Shown: positions 34,058 to 48,031 of the stretch, piece by piece
Layout: every line of letters begins with the position of its first letter
Position numbering within the stretch: the first letter of the stretch is position 1
The notes under the pieces: model-generated
Told to the model about the DNA's origin: nothing
Database searches by the model: none
What the model saw: the letters and a program-made list of their open reading frames with translations, nothing else
NCBI GenBank assembly: GCA_964030785.1
Contig: OZ034971.1
Location: 30,498,804 to 30,562,803 of the forward strand
Reading direction: 5' to 3'
DNA: 64,000 nucleotides
Origin: Siderastrea siderea
Lineage: Eukaryota; Cnidaria; Anthozoa; Scleractinia; Rhizangiidae
Position numbers and translations under genes: made by a program

Positions 34058-35096
34058 CCGGAACGTTTTTCAGAAGTGTTCTTACAAAATGGTCCAAGAT
34101 GAGGACATATTTCATTCCTTATTTTATTATTATTCTTCTGTTGTTAATAAAGTAAAAAATAAACAAGATATATTCACATCCTGTTTACATCTACTGTAGG
34201 CTAGAAGCTGTGCGCTCTCTGAGCTGACGCTGGCATAAATCTCTGTCATGAAGTTCAATATCATTCTACAAGAAAAAACGAAAGGGTGCAAATTTGACAC
34301 TCACCCCTTCCTGTCTTTGCTTCACTCACTGATCCCATCTTTAATTTAACATGAAATCGAGTCCTCCCCCCCCTTAAAACAAATCATCCATCCTCTACTC
34401 AGTGATGAATAATGACTGTTCTCTTATGTGCTAAAAAGACCCTTTGGATAAATATAAGCCCAGTGTTTATTACGGAATTTTACAGTATCGTTTAGCAACT
34501 GGTCAATCGCACGATACTTAAGTTTTTAGACTGCTACAAGCCAGCTTCCTGACAAACTACATAACCAGTATAAATTGAGATCTTTATCCAAACAGTAGTC
34601 GGTTTGATAATTCAAATGCAAGCTACAATGACATAATCACCTCAGACACACAAGGGATTCAAATATACAAGGGTCTTTCTTTTGTGGGGGGAGGGGGGAG
34701 GGGAGGAGGACGGGAGGAGAAGGAAGGAACGTATGCTTAATATCTCGTATTATGGGAGAGGTCTAAAGACGTTCCAAAATATATTTGAACCTCTCTAGAA
34801 GGTACCACAAAGGGTAAACTACGATACGTCTCTCTTTCCACTCAGGGATAGTCGAGTAAAACAAACAAGCGAGAAACCGGGAAACCGCCTGCCGAGTTGA
34901 AACGTGGCGCGCATGTCGAGCTGGTTCACTACATTAGCGGCTCGACACGCGCGTCACGTTTCAACGCAGCAAGCAATTTGGTGCTCACTCGCTTGCTCGT
35001 TTTCCTCGAATATCCCTGAGTGGAAAGAGGGACTGCTCTTAGTCTACACAAAGGGGTCAAACCCATTTTCAGCTACCTGAAGATATCGAAAAAAAA
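34058..35096. mobile_element. Unit B-specific 1.04-kb segment containing a foldback MITE
   Basis: Units A and B align up to CTATGGTCCC and again from AGATGAAGATATAAG; B has about 1040 bp between. Within it, 34830-35031 is a foldback element: CTCTCTTTCCACTCAGGGAT at the left pairs with ATCCCTGAGTGGAAAGAGGG at the right, and inner arms (GAGTTGAAACGTGGCGCGCA and complement) pair as well. A G-rich run lies at about 34685-34720. Whether the whole segment is an insertion in B or a loss in A is not settled. Confidence 0.55.
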
Positions 35097-35782
35097 AAGA
35101 TGAAGATATAAGAACTCTATTGAGATACCTGGAAGACAACGAAATCCTTGTAAAAGTTTAGCTTGACACGAAGATGTATTGAAACAGAATCGTTGCGGCT
35201 TCCATCGAACGGACAGTCACACAATTGATCAGTTTTGTCTCTCCACTTTTAAACAAACCTGTAGCTAGTGTCCGTAGGTTGAGTAGCAAACCAACAGCTA
35301 CCCCTTGCATGTCATGTGACGGAGGTTCCAACAGAGAGGCCAATCCGGAGTGGTTATTTTGTACAAGGCCTGTAGGGCACCGTATTATAGTTCTCCAAGA
35401 TTCTGGTCGTAGTAGGTAGTTCAAGGTCACGATGATTGATTAGTTGCTTAATGATATCCAGTGGGGGTGGAATGGAAGATGGCCTCAGTTTTGACCTTGG
35501 TTTTCTTGGGAAAGCGGTATATTATTGCAACGCGTTCCACGGTTGTATTTGGAGATTTTCGGGGACTCTAAAATAGAGTTTGTACGTCGATCAAAATTAC
35601 ATGTTAGAGCATTTTTCTCAAAGAGTAGGCCTATCCTTATGTCTGCGACTGAAAAAGGAACATACATTTCGCTGGACTTCCGCAACCACAACCTAATCGT
35701 TGAAATCAAGTTCTTACCGCACATCACCTAATTAAAAGCAATCGTCATAATAATGCTCTGCAACAGTATTAAATCTATACTA

Positions 35783-36047
35783 TACCGGCTTATCTGTTGC
35801 TGGCATGAGACTCGAACGCAGGAACAACCGGGTGTCGTAGTGGGTGTCGCACCACCGGTCTTCTAATCTCATACTTTGTGTCATAAACGTGGTGGTGTGG
35901 GGAAGGGCGGAGATTGGTGAACAGGGCGGTAGAAACCTCCCGCTTCCCGTGTCCTTCGATCCCGGTTCCCGGCCTATTTCTGTTGCTTCTCGCCCGATTT
36001 GCGCTTTTTCGATAGTGAATTATTGTGCAAGGTCGGTTGCATATTTC
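35783..36047. repeat. Segment present in units B and C, absent from A
   Basis: After CTATACTATA, unit B has about 270 bp (starting CCGGCTTATCTGTTGCTGGC) before it rejoins unit A at TATTTCYCCCTATTTCTCC. Unit C has the same segment at about 48307-48560. It contains a tRNA-like GACTCGAACGC box but no foldable tRNA, so a degraded SINE is one possibility. Confidence 0.4.
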
Positions 36048-36824
36048 TCCCTATTTCTCCAGCTTCCCGCCACCTTGAGAATTCGCTTCCTTGCCCCTCT
36101 ACATGAACGGGTTGGTTTTCACCTTGTTTCTTTCTTACAAAAAAAGGAACATTTCTAAATCCCAAATTCATCTTGAAACAATGGAAGCAAATTTTACTTC
36201 CCGTTTAGTTGCAAAGTTTTATCAGTTAGAGAGAAAGGTCTACTGAACAGGAAACCGACACCACGCTACAAAAGCTACAATGTTTCCTCGCCCCATCCAT
36301 GCTAGTCTCTTACCAGACTCCTTAGGCTTGTTGATCGTGGAGCGAGACTACAGTTAACAGTTCTTAGTTTTGTTACAGTTAACAGCCCAGAGCAGGCAAT
36401 GAAAAAATCATTTTTTTGCCATTTCTTCAGATGCTCTCCCGACAATCACCCGCCGACCAAGAAGCCAGAGGACTCTTGGGACGAGATTGCCTCTACGCAG
36501 ACTAAAATAAAAAAATAAAGAAATGGATAGTTTGACTATGCATGCGTTTTACTGCATACCGCAATTTGATTGGGCAGTTAGCTTCGCACAAAAGAGAATA
36601 AGGCATGTACTTGAACGGTCGCTCCTTTTTTTCTACTTTCATTTCAAATTATTCTTGGTTTGCGTTACACAGTTTTCCTTGCGTTACTCATTACCATGCG
36701 TGCACAATTAAACGCGCGAGCTAAAGAGCGTAGCGTCAACATTAGAATCTGCGTTTGTGACGCAAGTGTTCATTTTCGGAAGAAAATGGTTTGAATTTTC
36801 CGCTTATGTTAATTCAAAGCAAAT

Positions 36825-39800
36825 ATGGAAAAGAAAAAAGTTATTCTATTGGTTTTACTGATCTTTGTGATTTTGGAACGAGCATTTTGCGAAGGTAAGA
36901 GCTCCTAAATTGTGAACTCATATTATCATTAAATGCACACTGGAACTTTGAGTGCGAATTTTTTCTTTCCGTTTAATGTCGCTTTGCAACCTTAGGTTCG
37001 GGAAAACAAGTGCAAGGATATACGTACCTCACTGTAAACTATCACTCCAAACGACGAGAATAAATCACCCGAGCACAAGTTAAAAACTTGAAACAAGATC
37101 TGAGAACAAAAATTATGACCGCTGAAAATAAGTGAAAATTTTTTCTAAAAGAGAGATCAATGCCATAATATGGATGAGTCTAGCTCCAATCTGACTGCGA
37201 AGGACACAGAGATCGAATTCGATTTCCATGTTCTTTGCAGTCAGATTAGCGCTATCTTGTCACAAGATTTTAACAGCTTGACTTGATTTGTTGACTCTAC
37301 GCGTTTCGTCTGAGACTTCAGACTTCGTCAGGGATATGTTACAACTACAAATCTTTACAAAGTTGGCTTTTATTTTTAAGCCATAAGCGTGATATACCTA
37401 GTTTTCTAGCGCTAAAATTCCTGAAGGGTGTGGTGTACCTGGAAATTTGTAAAGACTACGTGTGTGATGGATGAACGTTTATCATCCCCCAAAGTCACAA
37501 AACTCCCAAAGCCTGCAACTGATTTCGAAATTCCAGGCTTGGGACTTTTGCGACTTTGGATGTGGACAACAATAATGCTGGTAAGGTACTAGTTGATGTT
37601 CATAACTACCAAGTGATCGATGACTGACTTATTGATTGACTTACAAACCTAGCGAACACTTTAGTTTTGGTTTTACAGTGAAAACCTGTATTCAGCAGAC
37701 ACCCTTGGGAACCTCGCCAATGCGTAATACAGGGTTCTGATAAACTGCAAAAAGTAGTTGATTTGTTGACTTCTTTAAGCTTCAAAATTATTTACCCGCA
37801 TACTTCACATGCTCTATCGCAGACCTTTTGCACCTGGCCGTTCCGGGTAGAATATACTAAATTACTTGGAAAACATGCTCTTCAAACCAGATAACAATGC
37901 CATAAATGACACAAAAGATACTTTGTGGGAAGGCTTAAAGTGCCCACTTACTGCAGGTTTTTCGTAGTAAAATGGCTTGATTTTGGTGTCCACGTCCGCT
38001 TAACAGAAGGGTCCGCTGAATACAGGTTCGTTTTAAAGAAAAAGTGGAAAGAAGTTTAGGCACTTCTAATTAAGCTGGTGTCCGCTTGGGTTCTTCGTGA
38101 TTTCAAAAGAAGTTTGTAAAGGTATACTTTCGCAAACTGCTCTTTTGAAATCACGAAGAGCTCCTAAATTTTGGAATTTTATTCCATTGATGTTTTAAAT
38201 GTGCACTGAAGCTTTCAATATGCGTAACTTTTTCCCACTTTAATCAAGCTTAAACTTTATCATTCGTTTATCAGGTACCCCAACGCTACACGCTACAAAT
38301 GTTTCAAAATTTTCCAAATTATACGACATGTCAATTGTACGCAAGCAACTGCCCTATTCTCTTTTTTAACTGGGGGCAAAATGCTCAAAGCACGAAACAA
38401 ATTGCGTTGCTGTTATCGTCAGGTTCGCACTTATATAGCTGTAGTTACCTTATCTCCTATTAGCAATGTTAAAGCTTGCATACTGTCAAGTCTTCCTTCA
38501 GAATAAAAATACAGAACTCTCCTAATTGAATAAGAGAAAATTATACTTATACTTTAAGTCCGTAAAGTAAAGGAATATAAGAAGCCTTGCTTACAAGTAT
38601 CTCGATATATAAGCTCTCTCCTCCGCAGAGACCTCCTGTACTCCCTTGGGACAAAACGTGCGGAGGCTCCCCCGCTGCGCCCTTGTTTTCTCCCCCCGCC
38701 CCGCTCCCCCGCTCCCCCGCTCCCCGCTCCCCATCCCGTTTTCTCTTTCACTGTTGTTTACTAATAGGAGACTCTGCGGAGGAGAGAAATATATAAGACT
38801 AGTCGCTCTGGAAATTGTAGCAGTTTATCTGCGAGCGATGATGCACTTCATCTGTTTAAAGGTAAACGCACTTTGTTCTCATAACACCGCACCATTAAGA
38901 ACATTGTGACTAAAAATACTTCCCTTTTTAATTGCTTTTGTTTGTTTCTTTCCATTTTTACTGGAAGTATATTTTTAAACTTATACTCTAGCCTTGCAAT
39001 GCCACTTAAGTTATAGAATGTTCAGTTACTTCGAATGAAGAGTTTTACTTTTAGTAAAAGTTCCGCGCAAAGTGTTCCTGTCTTACGGAAGCTTAAAATA
39101 TTGCCCATTCCACGAGCTCCGCACCAGTCGAACATGACTTCATGTTTTACATTAGACTTGAGCGGATCACGTGTAATGTCTCTGATGGCCGCGACGTTGG
39201 TGCCCCATAGATCGACACCAACATGGTGGACGCATACTGTGTCTTATAATTCTCTGAAAACTATTTTCTCGATACCTTTGTCCTGGAAAGTACTGTAGTC
39301 ACAGAAATTGTTGCTGTTGTTTGTGTTTATTTTCCGTTTAACTCTTTTGTTTCTGAGTGTTGCTCATCAAAGAAAACTCATTTTATCGTAACGGTGAAAA
39401 TCGAGAAGACCACTGCCACTTGCCACCGTCTACATTCACGAATTGGAAATTCAGTACTTTAGATGTGCTTATCAACTCGGTACACAAAACAGAAGTAGTC
39501 TCACAAAGGTTATTTCCTGTGCCGACTGTTATAGCTGCCAGTGAACCAAAGATGATTCGTCATGAATCGTCCCTTGGATTCACAGGCAGCTGTAGCAGCT
39601 ATAGTGTCAATATAGCTAGTCTGTGCGTGAAGAAACAGAAATTTGTGCGCAGGATACAATATAGTTTTCGAAAATCCGTTTTTGAACAGCGTAAAGTACG
39701 TCTTTACTTCAATAGCAGCTCCAATATAAACCTGGCATAAAACTGCACTTTGAAGCCTAAATATCCCGTTAAGTTCAACTTTACGCTAATGAAAAGAAGT

Positions 39801-42637
39801 GTGATGTTGCGTAAATTATATATGGCACCAGTGTAAATTTGCTATTTCGTGCTGACAGACGACGACAAGAGTAACACAAACCACAGAGCAGAGGAGGATT
39901 ATTCAGCACATGGCGGACCCCGAGTTGCGGAAAGTAAAAGCCCTTCTCATAGTGGCACGAGTGGCAATGAATCCAAGGAAAAACCGCTGACCACAGGCTT
40001 GCGCCATGACATCACATCTGATGGAATACGCTGGAATGTTGCTCTTGGCACTGGGACTGAAATTGAAGACAAAAGACGAACGCGTTTGAAACGGAAACGG
40101 AAATCCGGATCTGAACAAACTGGAGAAGAACAAAAGAGTGATACCGCTGACCCTGATGATCTGAACGAGTCACTTCCCCCGATGACTGTTGTAGCAATTT
40201 GTGCTGGAGTGTTGGTGTTACTGTGCATCATAGTGGCTAGCGTATGGTACGTCGTTGTCGTTTTCGTTTTTAACATGTGTTGTCACGGTGTGCAGGTGTG
40301 GTGAGTGAGTGCATGCATGGTGTATTATATTGCAGCGTCTTCAAGTCTTCAAAGACTATGGTGATCATGAAACGTTTTAACCCTGCATTGGAGCGTTTTA
40401 GGTGAAAATCCCATAAGGTGTTACTCTACCATGTTGGTCTCTACAAGGCCTACTAGATACTCTTCTGGCCAATCTCATGCCAGAGTCCTCAGGCTTCCTG
40501 GTCAGCGGATGGTGGTCACCGCGCTAGACTCTCCACAGCGGTCAAATGCACGACGCGTGCGCAGTTCCCACCATAATTTTTCAAAGGAAAATACTAGACA
40601 AATGTCGAAAGTTTGACTTTAACCGCAAAACTTAACGCCATTTCTAAAAACTTAAGCTTTTTACTTCGAGCAGGTGTTCAGAATGAAGTAACTGGCATTC
40701 ACAAGTTTTATCGGCCCCAAATTTTCCTTATCGGGACATTTTATGTATCGTTTTCATACGAACTTCGCGCTCGCAAAAGTGGGAACTGATTCAAACTTCA
40801 AGGCCCTGCAAAACCGGAAGTGACGTTGGTTTTTGCGTTTGACCGCTGTGAAGCTAGACTCTGGGGTATTGAAAAAAAAAGATTTTTACTGGCTGTCGAT
40901 TGGCTGTTCACTGTATCAAAACTTGCAAACATGCAAACGTTGACTACAGGATTACAGTGGTAAGAATCCCATTACCCAGAGTCTCTTGACAACCACCCGC
41001 TGACCAAGAAGCCTGAGGACTCTGCGTGCGACGTTGTCTTGAAGTGCACTATCCATGTTGTCAAATATGTTTGCCCTCTTTTCCCATGTCTATGTTATGA
41101 ATCCCTCCCAAAAACAAGACAAAACCTTAGCGTTGCTCATTATTTTGAAACTTTGTTTTTACACAGGAAAAATTGCAAGAAAAGGTGTCGTCGAAAGAAA
41201 GGTCCTGAAGTTGGGATAAAATTCAAATCAATGGATAATTTCAGTGAAATGGTCAGTGAGACGATTCTAATTGAGAAGACGGCCATAGAACACGAGAAAC
41301 AGCGATCAAAGGACTCTCTTAAATCTAACGGAAAAGAAAAATGTACCGTTACTGACGGACCAACACCGTTACCGCTCTTGACTACTTCTGCAAATATTGA
41401 CACTCCTCAAAAAAATGTTTCTACGGTTATTGAGATCCCAGAAGTGAGTTCTCTAGATACTTCTTTTACTTGCTCTTCTCTTTCGGATATACTGTCATGG
41501 CTATCAAGCGCAACTGCACCACCAAGATCCTCGCCCTCGTTGACATCTGTGTCTTCACTTCCACTATCTGCAGAGCCTGAAATTTGTTCGGCATCTTCAT
41601 CACAGACGTCCATAACTCAACAATCTCTGACACTGGAACCTGAAATTTGTGCTCATTCTCCACCTTTGACATCTGCTGCAACGTCAGTGACGCCTCAACT
41701 GGAAATTGTTACCGAAGTCCCTATGTCTACTAAAGCCTCCGTACCCGTATCTGAAGTTTCACTGACCGTCGAACCGGATGTTCCTGAAAAATCGGAACAT
41801 GCAACAATATTGACCCCAGAGGCAAAATTTTCTTCTGCTGATTTGTCATCCACATCAAATTCTGGCTGTACCCTGGATGAAATGACAACTCATTGGTCAA
41901 CAGAATCTACTCTTGCGCCTCCAATGGACACATCAACAAAAGCTTCACCCTTATCACACCCCGCCACACCCAAAGAGTCCTCCAGCATTGAATTGTTTTC
42001 TTCTGAGTCCAGTGACACGACTCGAAGCGTTTCTATAAAAACCAATGACAGCAGTTCCTCGACAGAGTCTTTCAAAGCGCCTGTAGCTCCGAGGGACGAA
42101 GTGATTATAACCATTGAAGACGACGACAAGGATAACGAGATGTATAGGAACGAAAAAACAATCACGGAAAATGTTATAAACGAAATTTCTGGCGTGGATA
42201 AAGTGAAGAAGGAACAGGAAGGCGTCAAAACGTTTGCGAAAACGGTTGTAATCGATGTCTCTGACGTTGTATGCGAGAAGGAGAGTGGCATTACGACAGC
42301 TGTGGAAGCTACCGTGATTGATATTCCTGCCGAGGTTAGCGTGACCAGTGAAGGCGAGGCAAAGGTTTTGGAAAGTGCTTTTGTTAGTATACCCGGTATG
42401 ATGGAAAAGGATGGCTTATCGCAATCAGTTGAAAGAGTGGTGAGCGTCTCCAGTTTAAATAGTGTGGTCAGGGATGAGTTACCCATGGCCATGAAGAATG
42501 TTGAAGTCAACGTTTCTGGTTTCACCAACTATGCTGCGGACAAGAATGGCGAGCATCTGGTCATAGATGGTGCTGAAGTCAAGATCCCTGGACTGACTAA
42601 TGCGGACGCGAAGGGCGCGAGTGCAGATGCACTCTGA
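36825..42637 (+). CDS. Unit C copy of the type I membrane protein gene, C-terminus truncated
   Basis: Exons 36825-36894, 39859-40246 and 41167-42637 follow the same phases as the unit B gene. The tail exon meets a TGA at 42635-42637 where a short tandem triplication (about 42626-42661, unit close to ACTCTGATGCA) replaces the unit A/B sequence. This removes the last ~49 residues, including the terminal HVYHSTD. Signal peptide, transmembrane helix and basic stop-transfer residues are intact. The ~21-residue repeat region is almost entirely retained, so a nearly full-length product is possible. Confidence 0.65.
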
Positions 42638-43437
42638 TGCAACTCTGATGCAACTCTGATGTGAAAAATAAGGACAAATCAAGCGCCAATGGTACTACGA
42701 AGGACAAAGAGACCAACACCGCGACCCCTGTGGACAACACTAATGACGGTCAGGCATCAGTTAATGTCCATGTTTATCATTCTACTGACTGATTGATTGA
42801 CTTACAAAACTTATGAACGACGTAGCAAAAGAGTAACTGTTTGAATAACCGAACAAACGAACTAACAACTGAATGAATGCATGACTGAATGAATGGATGG
42901 ATGGATGGATGGATGGATGGATGGATGCATGACTGGAATAAATGGTCAAATGATTCAATCAATTTCTCTTAGAATCTTTCTTTAGTCTGCTTTTATCGAG
43001 AAGAATAATCTCACGGCCAGCACCTAGAAACGGCCATTTGGCATAAGTTGTTCCCTCAAAAAAAGATTGGGGGAAATTTGCATGCACTCCGTGTACTTCA
43101 AGGTTATTTCCGACTTTAAAAAGGTGCGTTAAGGACATTGCTGGTGCAGAGAAATCGTAAACCAGGTCTTAGCTAGGTAATAGTCTTTAGGTGAATCCTT
43201 ATGATTATGCCATGTTCACCTGAATTGTGCCAATGAAATACATTCAGCTGGTGCAAGAAAAGAAAAAAGGCGTGAACAAATTCGTGGCTGTTTCGCTTGC
43301 ATCCGTATTTAACTCTGCTTGGTCTGAGTGATATGAGGTTTACTAGCAGGAGCCCAAATTCAAATAACGACTAAGAATTTGACAATTGGTAGATAAAGTT
43401 AAAAGTTAGGCGAGCTTCCTTATACTACAATTTTCAG

Positions 43438-45518
43438 GAAAGTCACACGTTAAAAGCTGGTGCGACGACGACCTAACCACGGTTCTTGCTCGGCTCTGGG
43501 CGGAAACGAGATCAAGCGAGGACGCTAACAATTATGAACGACTGGATAAAGGCGCTAAAGGCAAAGGCAAGGGTAAAAATACTTACCAAACGACGGAGGG
43601 ATCAGGCAAAGGCTTGGATAACGAGGCTTCAAGGAAATCTGATGCAAACTTTGGAGAAAGGAATGTAAGTATTTGAAACAAGACAAGCGAGAGGAAGGGG
43701 AGGGAACCCTAGTGTATTAGTACGGACATCTACTGTTGGTCCCTTCCCTGCCTTTTTTTCAGTCATTTCACTTTAACAAAACTCTCTATAAGACAGACAC
43801 CCCTCTAAGATGGACGGTAGGAGCCGGTCCCGATGGTGTCTGTCTTGGAGAGAGTTGACTGTAAGAGACTGATTGCGAGTACGACTTTTCAATTCCTCTC
43901 CCCAAAACGTGTCCTTCAGATGTCAATAATATTTGTGCTAATGCTAATTAATTCATCGATATTATTTGTGTTTGTGATTTAATTGATGAAGGAAGACGAG
44001 AATAAAGATAAGAGGCAGGATGGCGAGAAACGTTCATGTAATGAAATTCCTTCTGTTTATCTGGTGAAAAATTCTCAAGTGGGGTGCCTGTATCACTACT
44101 CCGAAAAATGCCAGAAGAAATCCAGTGGGCCTCGATTCTTCAAGCTTCCACGGTGAGTTACTGAATTCTTCTCTCAAACACCAGTGAAGGACGGTTCCTC
44201 CTAATACAGGGGTATTTTTGCAAAGGTTATGATTATGGAGAAAAAGCAGACTTAACAAGAAAAATGTGGGTAGCCACCCATTGTAAGGCACTCCAGAGGC
44301 TATCTGAAGTTTCGCAACGCAACAAAATTGCGTTTCGTCCCCGTCACCTGCCCACCCTACTTTGTTCCACACCAGAGACACGATGTTTGTTGAGGGTTAA
44401 CAGTTTTCTTGTTTCCTTTTCCAGTAAACTGATGTCCTTACACTCTCAATCTTCCACCAAACATACAAAGACAAACCCTAAAAATTGTGCACCAGAAAAT
44501 GACGCTGTTCCGATTTCTGAGGCTTGCACTGCTACGAAGGAGCCTCCCGCCTCTCCAGATACAATCTCTACCCCGGTGAGTAACCATCAAGCACGTTTAA
44601 AGACTTTTTAGTTGTATAGGTCTCTCAAATACTTCTGTTGATGACCTCTGGAATTATATTAACGCGAGAGGTTCTTGGCTGGAAGCGGCCCTCTCTCACG
44701 GCAGGAACGGGGGAGAATCTCTTTAAATCAAAACTACTTTAAACTACCGACTTCCTCAATTGTTTTAACATTTAAGTTCCACTGTTGACCGGGCCCGAAA
44801 GCACTTTTGAACTGCTCAGTATTCTTTGACAGGGATTCGATTTGTCATGATTTTGGAAGCCAAAATTTAGAATCATCCTTATGACAAGGAACTCCACAGC
44901 AATAGATAATAAAAGAACAGTTAACAACACTTTTCGGGCTTGTTAAGTTGTCGAGAGGTTTCGAAAAAAGAAGCCCTGCAGGCGTTTGAGTCGGAAAAAG
45001 GTTGTAGCTGACTTTGTTTTATTACAAACATTTCTGCTTTTTATGAAAGTGATGATTACCAGAAATTTGTTCTCGTAAGGCCCATATGATTAACATTTGA
45101 AAAGCAGGAAGGTATGTTTTAGCCTCACTTCCACTCAAAGGAAAGGACACGAAGCGCACGACAGTGTGAAGTAACGAGTGTGAAGGGAAGAGAATCCATC
45201 TCCCATACCGACCCTTGTCCCGACATTCCATAGGTAGTCCGTCTTTTAGAAGTTGTTTTTGAGTCATCCACAATCATAGACCGATGATGGATTCTGTTAT
45301 CCTCATCCTTCTGCCAACACCTAATACGCTTTTGGGCATGCAACTGACACATTTCCTGTGAAATTACAGATTTTAAATCCACAGAAGAAATCTCAAGAGC
45401 AAGATTTCGTATTTTCAGTGCCTTATTCTTATTGTTTACTGTTTTTTTTTGGTAATTGTAGGTTCTTCACTGGAATGACTGTTATAAGAATCGCCCAAGG
45501 GTGTCCTCGTGGAAATGA
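43438..45518 (+). CDS. Four-exon 3' gene part of unknown family (unit C)
   Basis: Exons 43438-43664, 44019-44152, 44425-44575 and 45462-45518 have exactly the lengths of the unit B set, all open, with the same donors and acceptors. The final exon encodes VLHWNDCYKNRPRVSSWK and stop. Two of the differences from B exchange one residue each without frame damage, consistent with a maintained reading frame. Confidence 0.48.
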
Positions 45519-45993
45519 TGCTGATAATGTTAAACATAACGTTCACTTTTGTTTACAAACATGAATATCTTTTATTTGAACAAAAAATTTAACCCGCCTT
45601 CCTTTTTTGTAAATATATTGTGAAACAAACAAAAAAAAGACAAGCGAAAAGAAAAAGAAAAGAAACAAACGCAACGTTTACTTTTGTTGGACATGGACAT
45701 ATTTCATTCGACGAGATAAATTTAACCTCCCTTTCTTTTTGTAAATAAATAGTTTAAAAAACACAAAAACGAAAAAATCAAAACAGAAAATAAACTTAAT
45801 TGATATTGACCTTGTCAAGAAAACTATTTACAAAAAAGTAATTCTTCAAGATTCTGGTCGTAGTAGGTAGTTCAAGGACACGATGATTGATTAGTTGCTT
45901 AATGATATCCAATGGGGGTGGAATGGAAGATGGCCTCAGTTTTGACCTTGGTTTTCTTGGGGAAAGCGGTATATTATTGCAAATCTAAAATAG

Positions 45994-46010
45994 AATCGCA
46001 TAGCTAAAGG

Positions 46011-46041
<31 letters not shown>

Positions 46042-47989
46042 AGGGTATTTAGCGTGGAATTGCACTTATGCATGAAGGGATATTGCTGACGTGAGTCGCG
46101 AGCAAAAATTGTTGCTATCGTGAAAACAAAAATGCAACTCGTGCTAGGAAAAAAACACCTTGGAAATGAACAAATTTACAGAAAATGAATGTCTGCCAAA
46201 TTTTGAATTGAAATTGAAATTTTTAGAAAATTTGAGGAAGCCACTCACACTCAAAAGTACGAGAAAACGCATTGAAGAAAAAAACAAAATGGCAGAGACG
46301 AGGGAAGAAAGCCAAACGAAAGTTTTTACCGAGGAAAACCAAACAAGCGCCGCGAAAGAAAACCCAACAGGTATCAATGCCGAAAAAAGTCAAGCATCTA
46401 TTCCGGAAGAGCAAACCATTGTGACCTATACAGATGACTAACTGGTCTCTTTTAAGGACAATATGGTTTCAGAAAACACTAAAAAAAGTACAAGTACATC
46501 CGTACGCCGTTTGCAGTCTTGGTTCAAGGAAAAACATGGCAAACAAATTAATCTGGATGCAATTTCAAAGCAAGAAGCACCGCAGCTTCTCAAGCACTTC
46601 TTTCTAGAAATAAGGCAGACGACCAAAGAAAACAAAGGCAAAGAATATGAGCCAGGAACATTACAAACTTACCGCAATGGTTTACGAAGATACTTTCTGG
46701 AGCGTCCATGTCCACCGGCAGTAGACAACTTCGACCTCGAAAAATCTTCAGCCATTGAGTTCGAAGAAGTTTCAACGATGCTATCCATGAAGAAAAAGGA
46801 TTTGAAACAAAAAGGTCTTGGCAACAAACCAAATGCCGCTCAACCAGTTGAAACAGAAGATATTGAAAAGATGTGGTCATCAGGTGCAATCGGCCTTCAA
46901 AATCCTCGCTCTCTTCTCCATCTGGTATGGTGGAACAATGTCACGCACTTAGGAATGAGAGGATTTAAAGAACAACATGACTGTCAACTAAGTGATTTCA
47001 CCGTAACAGAGCAGTACATCGAATACCAGCGCTCCAAGCGCTCCGTGATGATTTCGACGCACTGGAGATCTCAGAGCTGACTGGCCACGCCAATCCGGAA
47101 TCCATATCCAGCTACAGCCATAATCCTCTGGAAAAACAGCGGCGAATGTCGAATAAGTTGGCCGGTTTCAACCCAAGCACGACAACTACCAACAGCGATT
47201 CAAGTCATGCTTTACGGGAGATTGTTCTCAACAGCTCAGTCCGGCCAAGCAACACAGCAGCTACTAGTAACCGTGACAACAGTGCCAGTAGTTCTAGTTA
47301 CCTGATTGCAAGGGCAGTTGGCGGGATGTTTACTGGAGTAACTTTTAATAATTCTTCACTAAATATTTCCACAAACTTTCAGTCCAACATGACGCCAACA
47401 AGCGACTCGCTGCAATGAAAGAAAAACAGTTAAAATGGTGACTTTTAAGCTTTTTTGAGCTATTTTTCGTAAGAGTTTACTCAGATATTCCAGTCTTAAT
47501 CATTGTACGTTAAATGCAATTTTTTTATAACTGTAAAGCGCTTACCGGTTTTTTTGTAGATCTAGTTTTCACACCGGAACGCTTGAAATTTCCCTTTCGC
47601 TTGAGCATTTCAGTTGTTGATTGTCGGCGCCACATATTGCCAAGTTGTATGGTAGCAGGGAAATCCAAGATATTCATTGAATGAAAGAATTTTTCCATAA
47701 AATCTTTTGTCTTAAATAACTCCGTATTTTTTACTTTCAGTTTTTTTGCTGAAGATTGTAAAATGTGAGGCACTGCTTTCTCCACGAATTTGAAATAAAA
47801 GTGGTATCTTGTTTCCTATTCGCTAGATCTTGACACCTGACTTTGAAAGGGTTTCCATTGTTTGCGCACTGGTGCGGCTCACAGAAATACAAAACGTTGA
47901 GTTTCGCCCAGTGATTTGGTGGCTTTAGCTATGCGATTCAAGAAAAATTCACTGCCTGACGAGTGAATTCCACGTTAAATTTCACTTGA

Positions 47990-48031
<42 letters not shown>

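Larger units (their letters stand above)
24675..36446 (+). repeat. Tandem unit B (about 11.8 kb)
   Basis: Second copy, and the only one in which every modelled exon and splice site is intact. It carries about 1.04 kb (34058-35096) not found in A or C, between the last downstream exon and the next unit. Confidence 0.9.

Noticed and set aside
35785..35890. tRNA gene or intact SINE head
   Set aside because: A GTTCGAGTC-like B box is present on the minus strand, but the T-arm, acceptor stem and D-arm do not pair.
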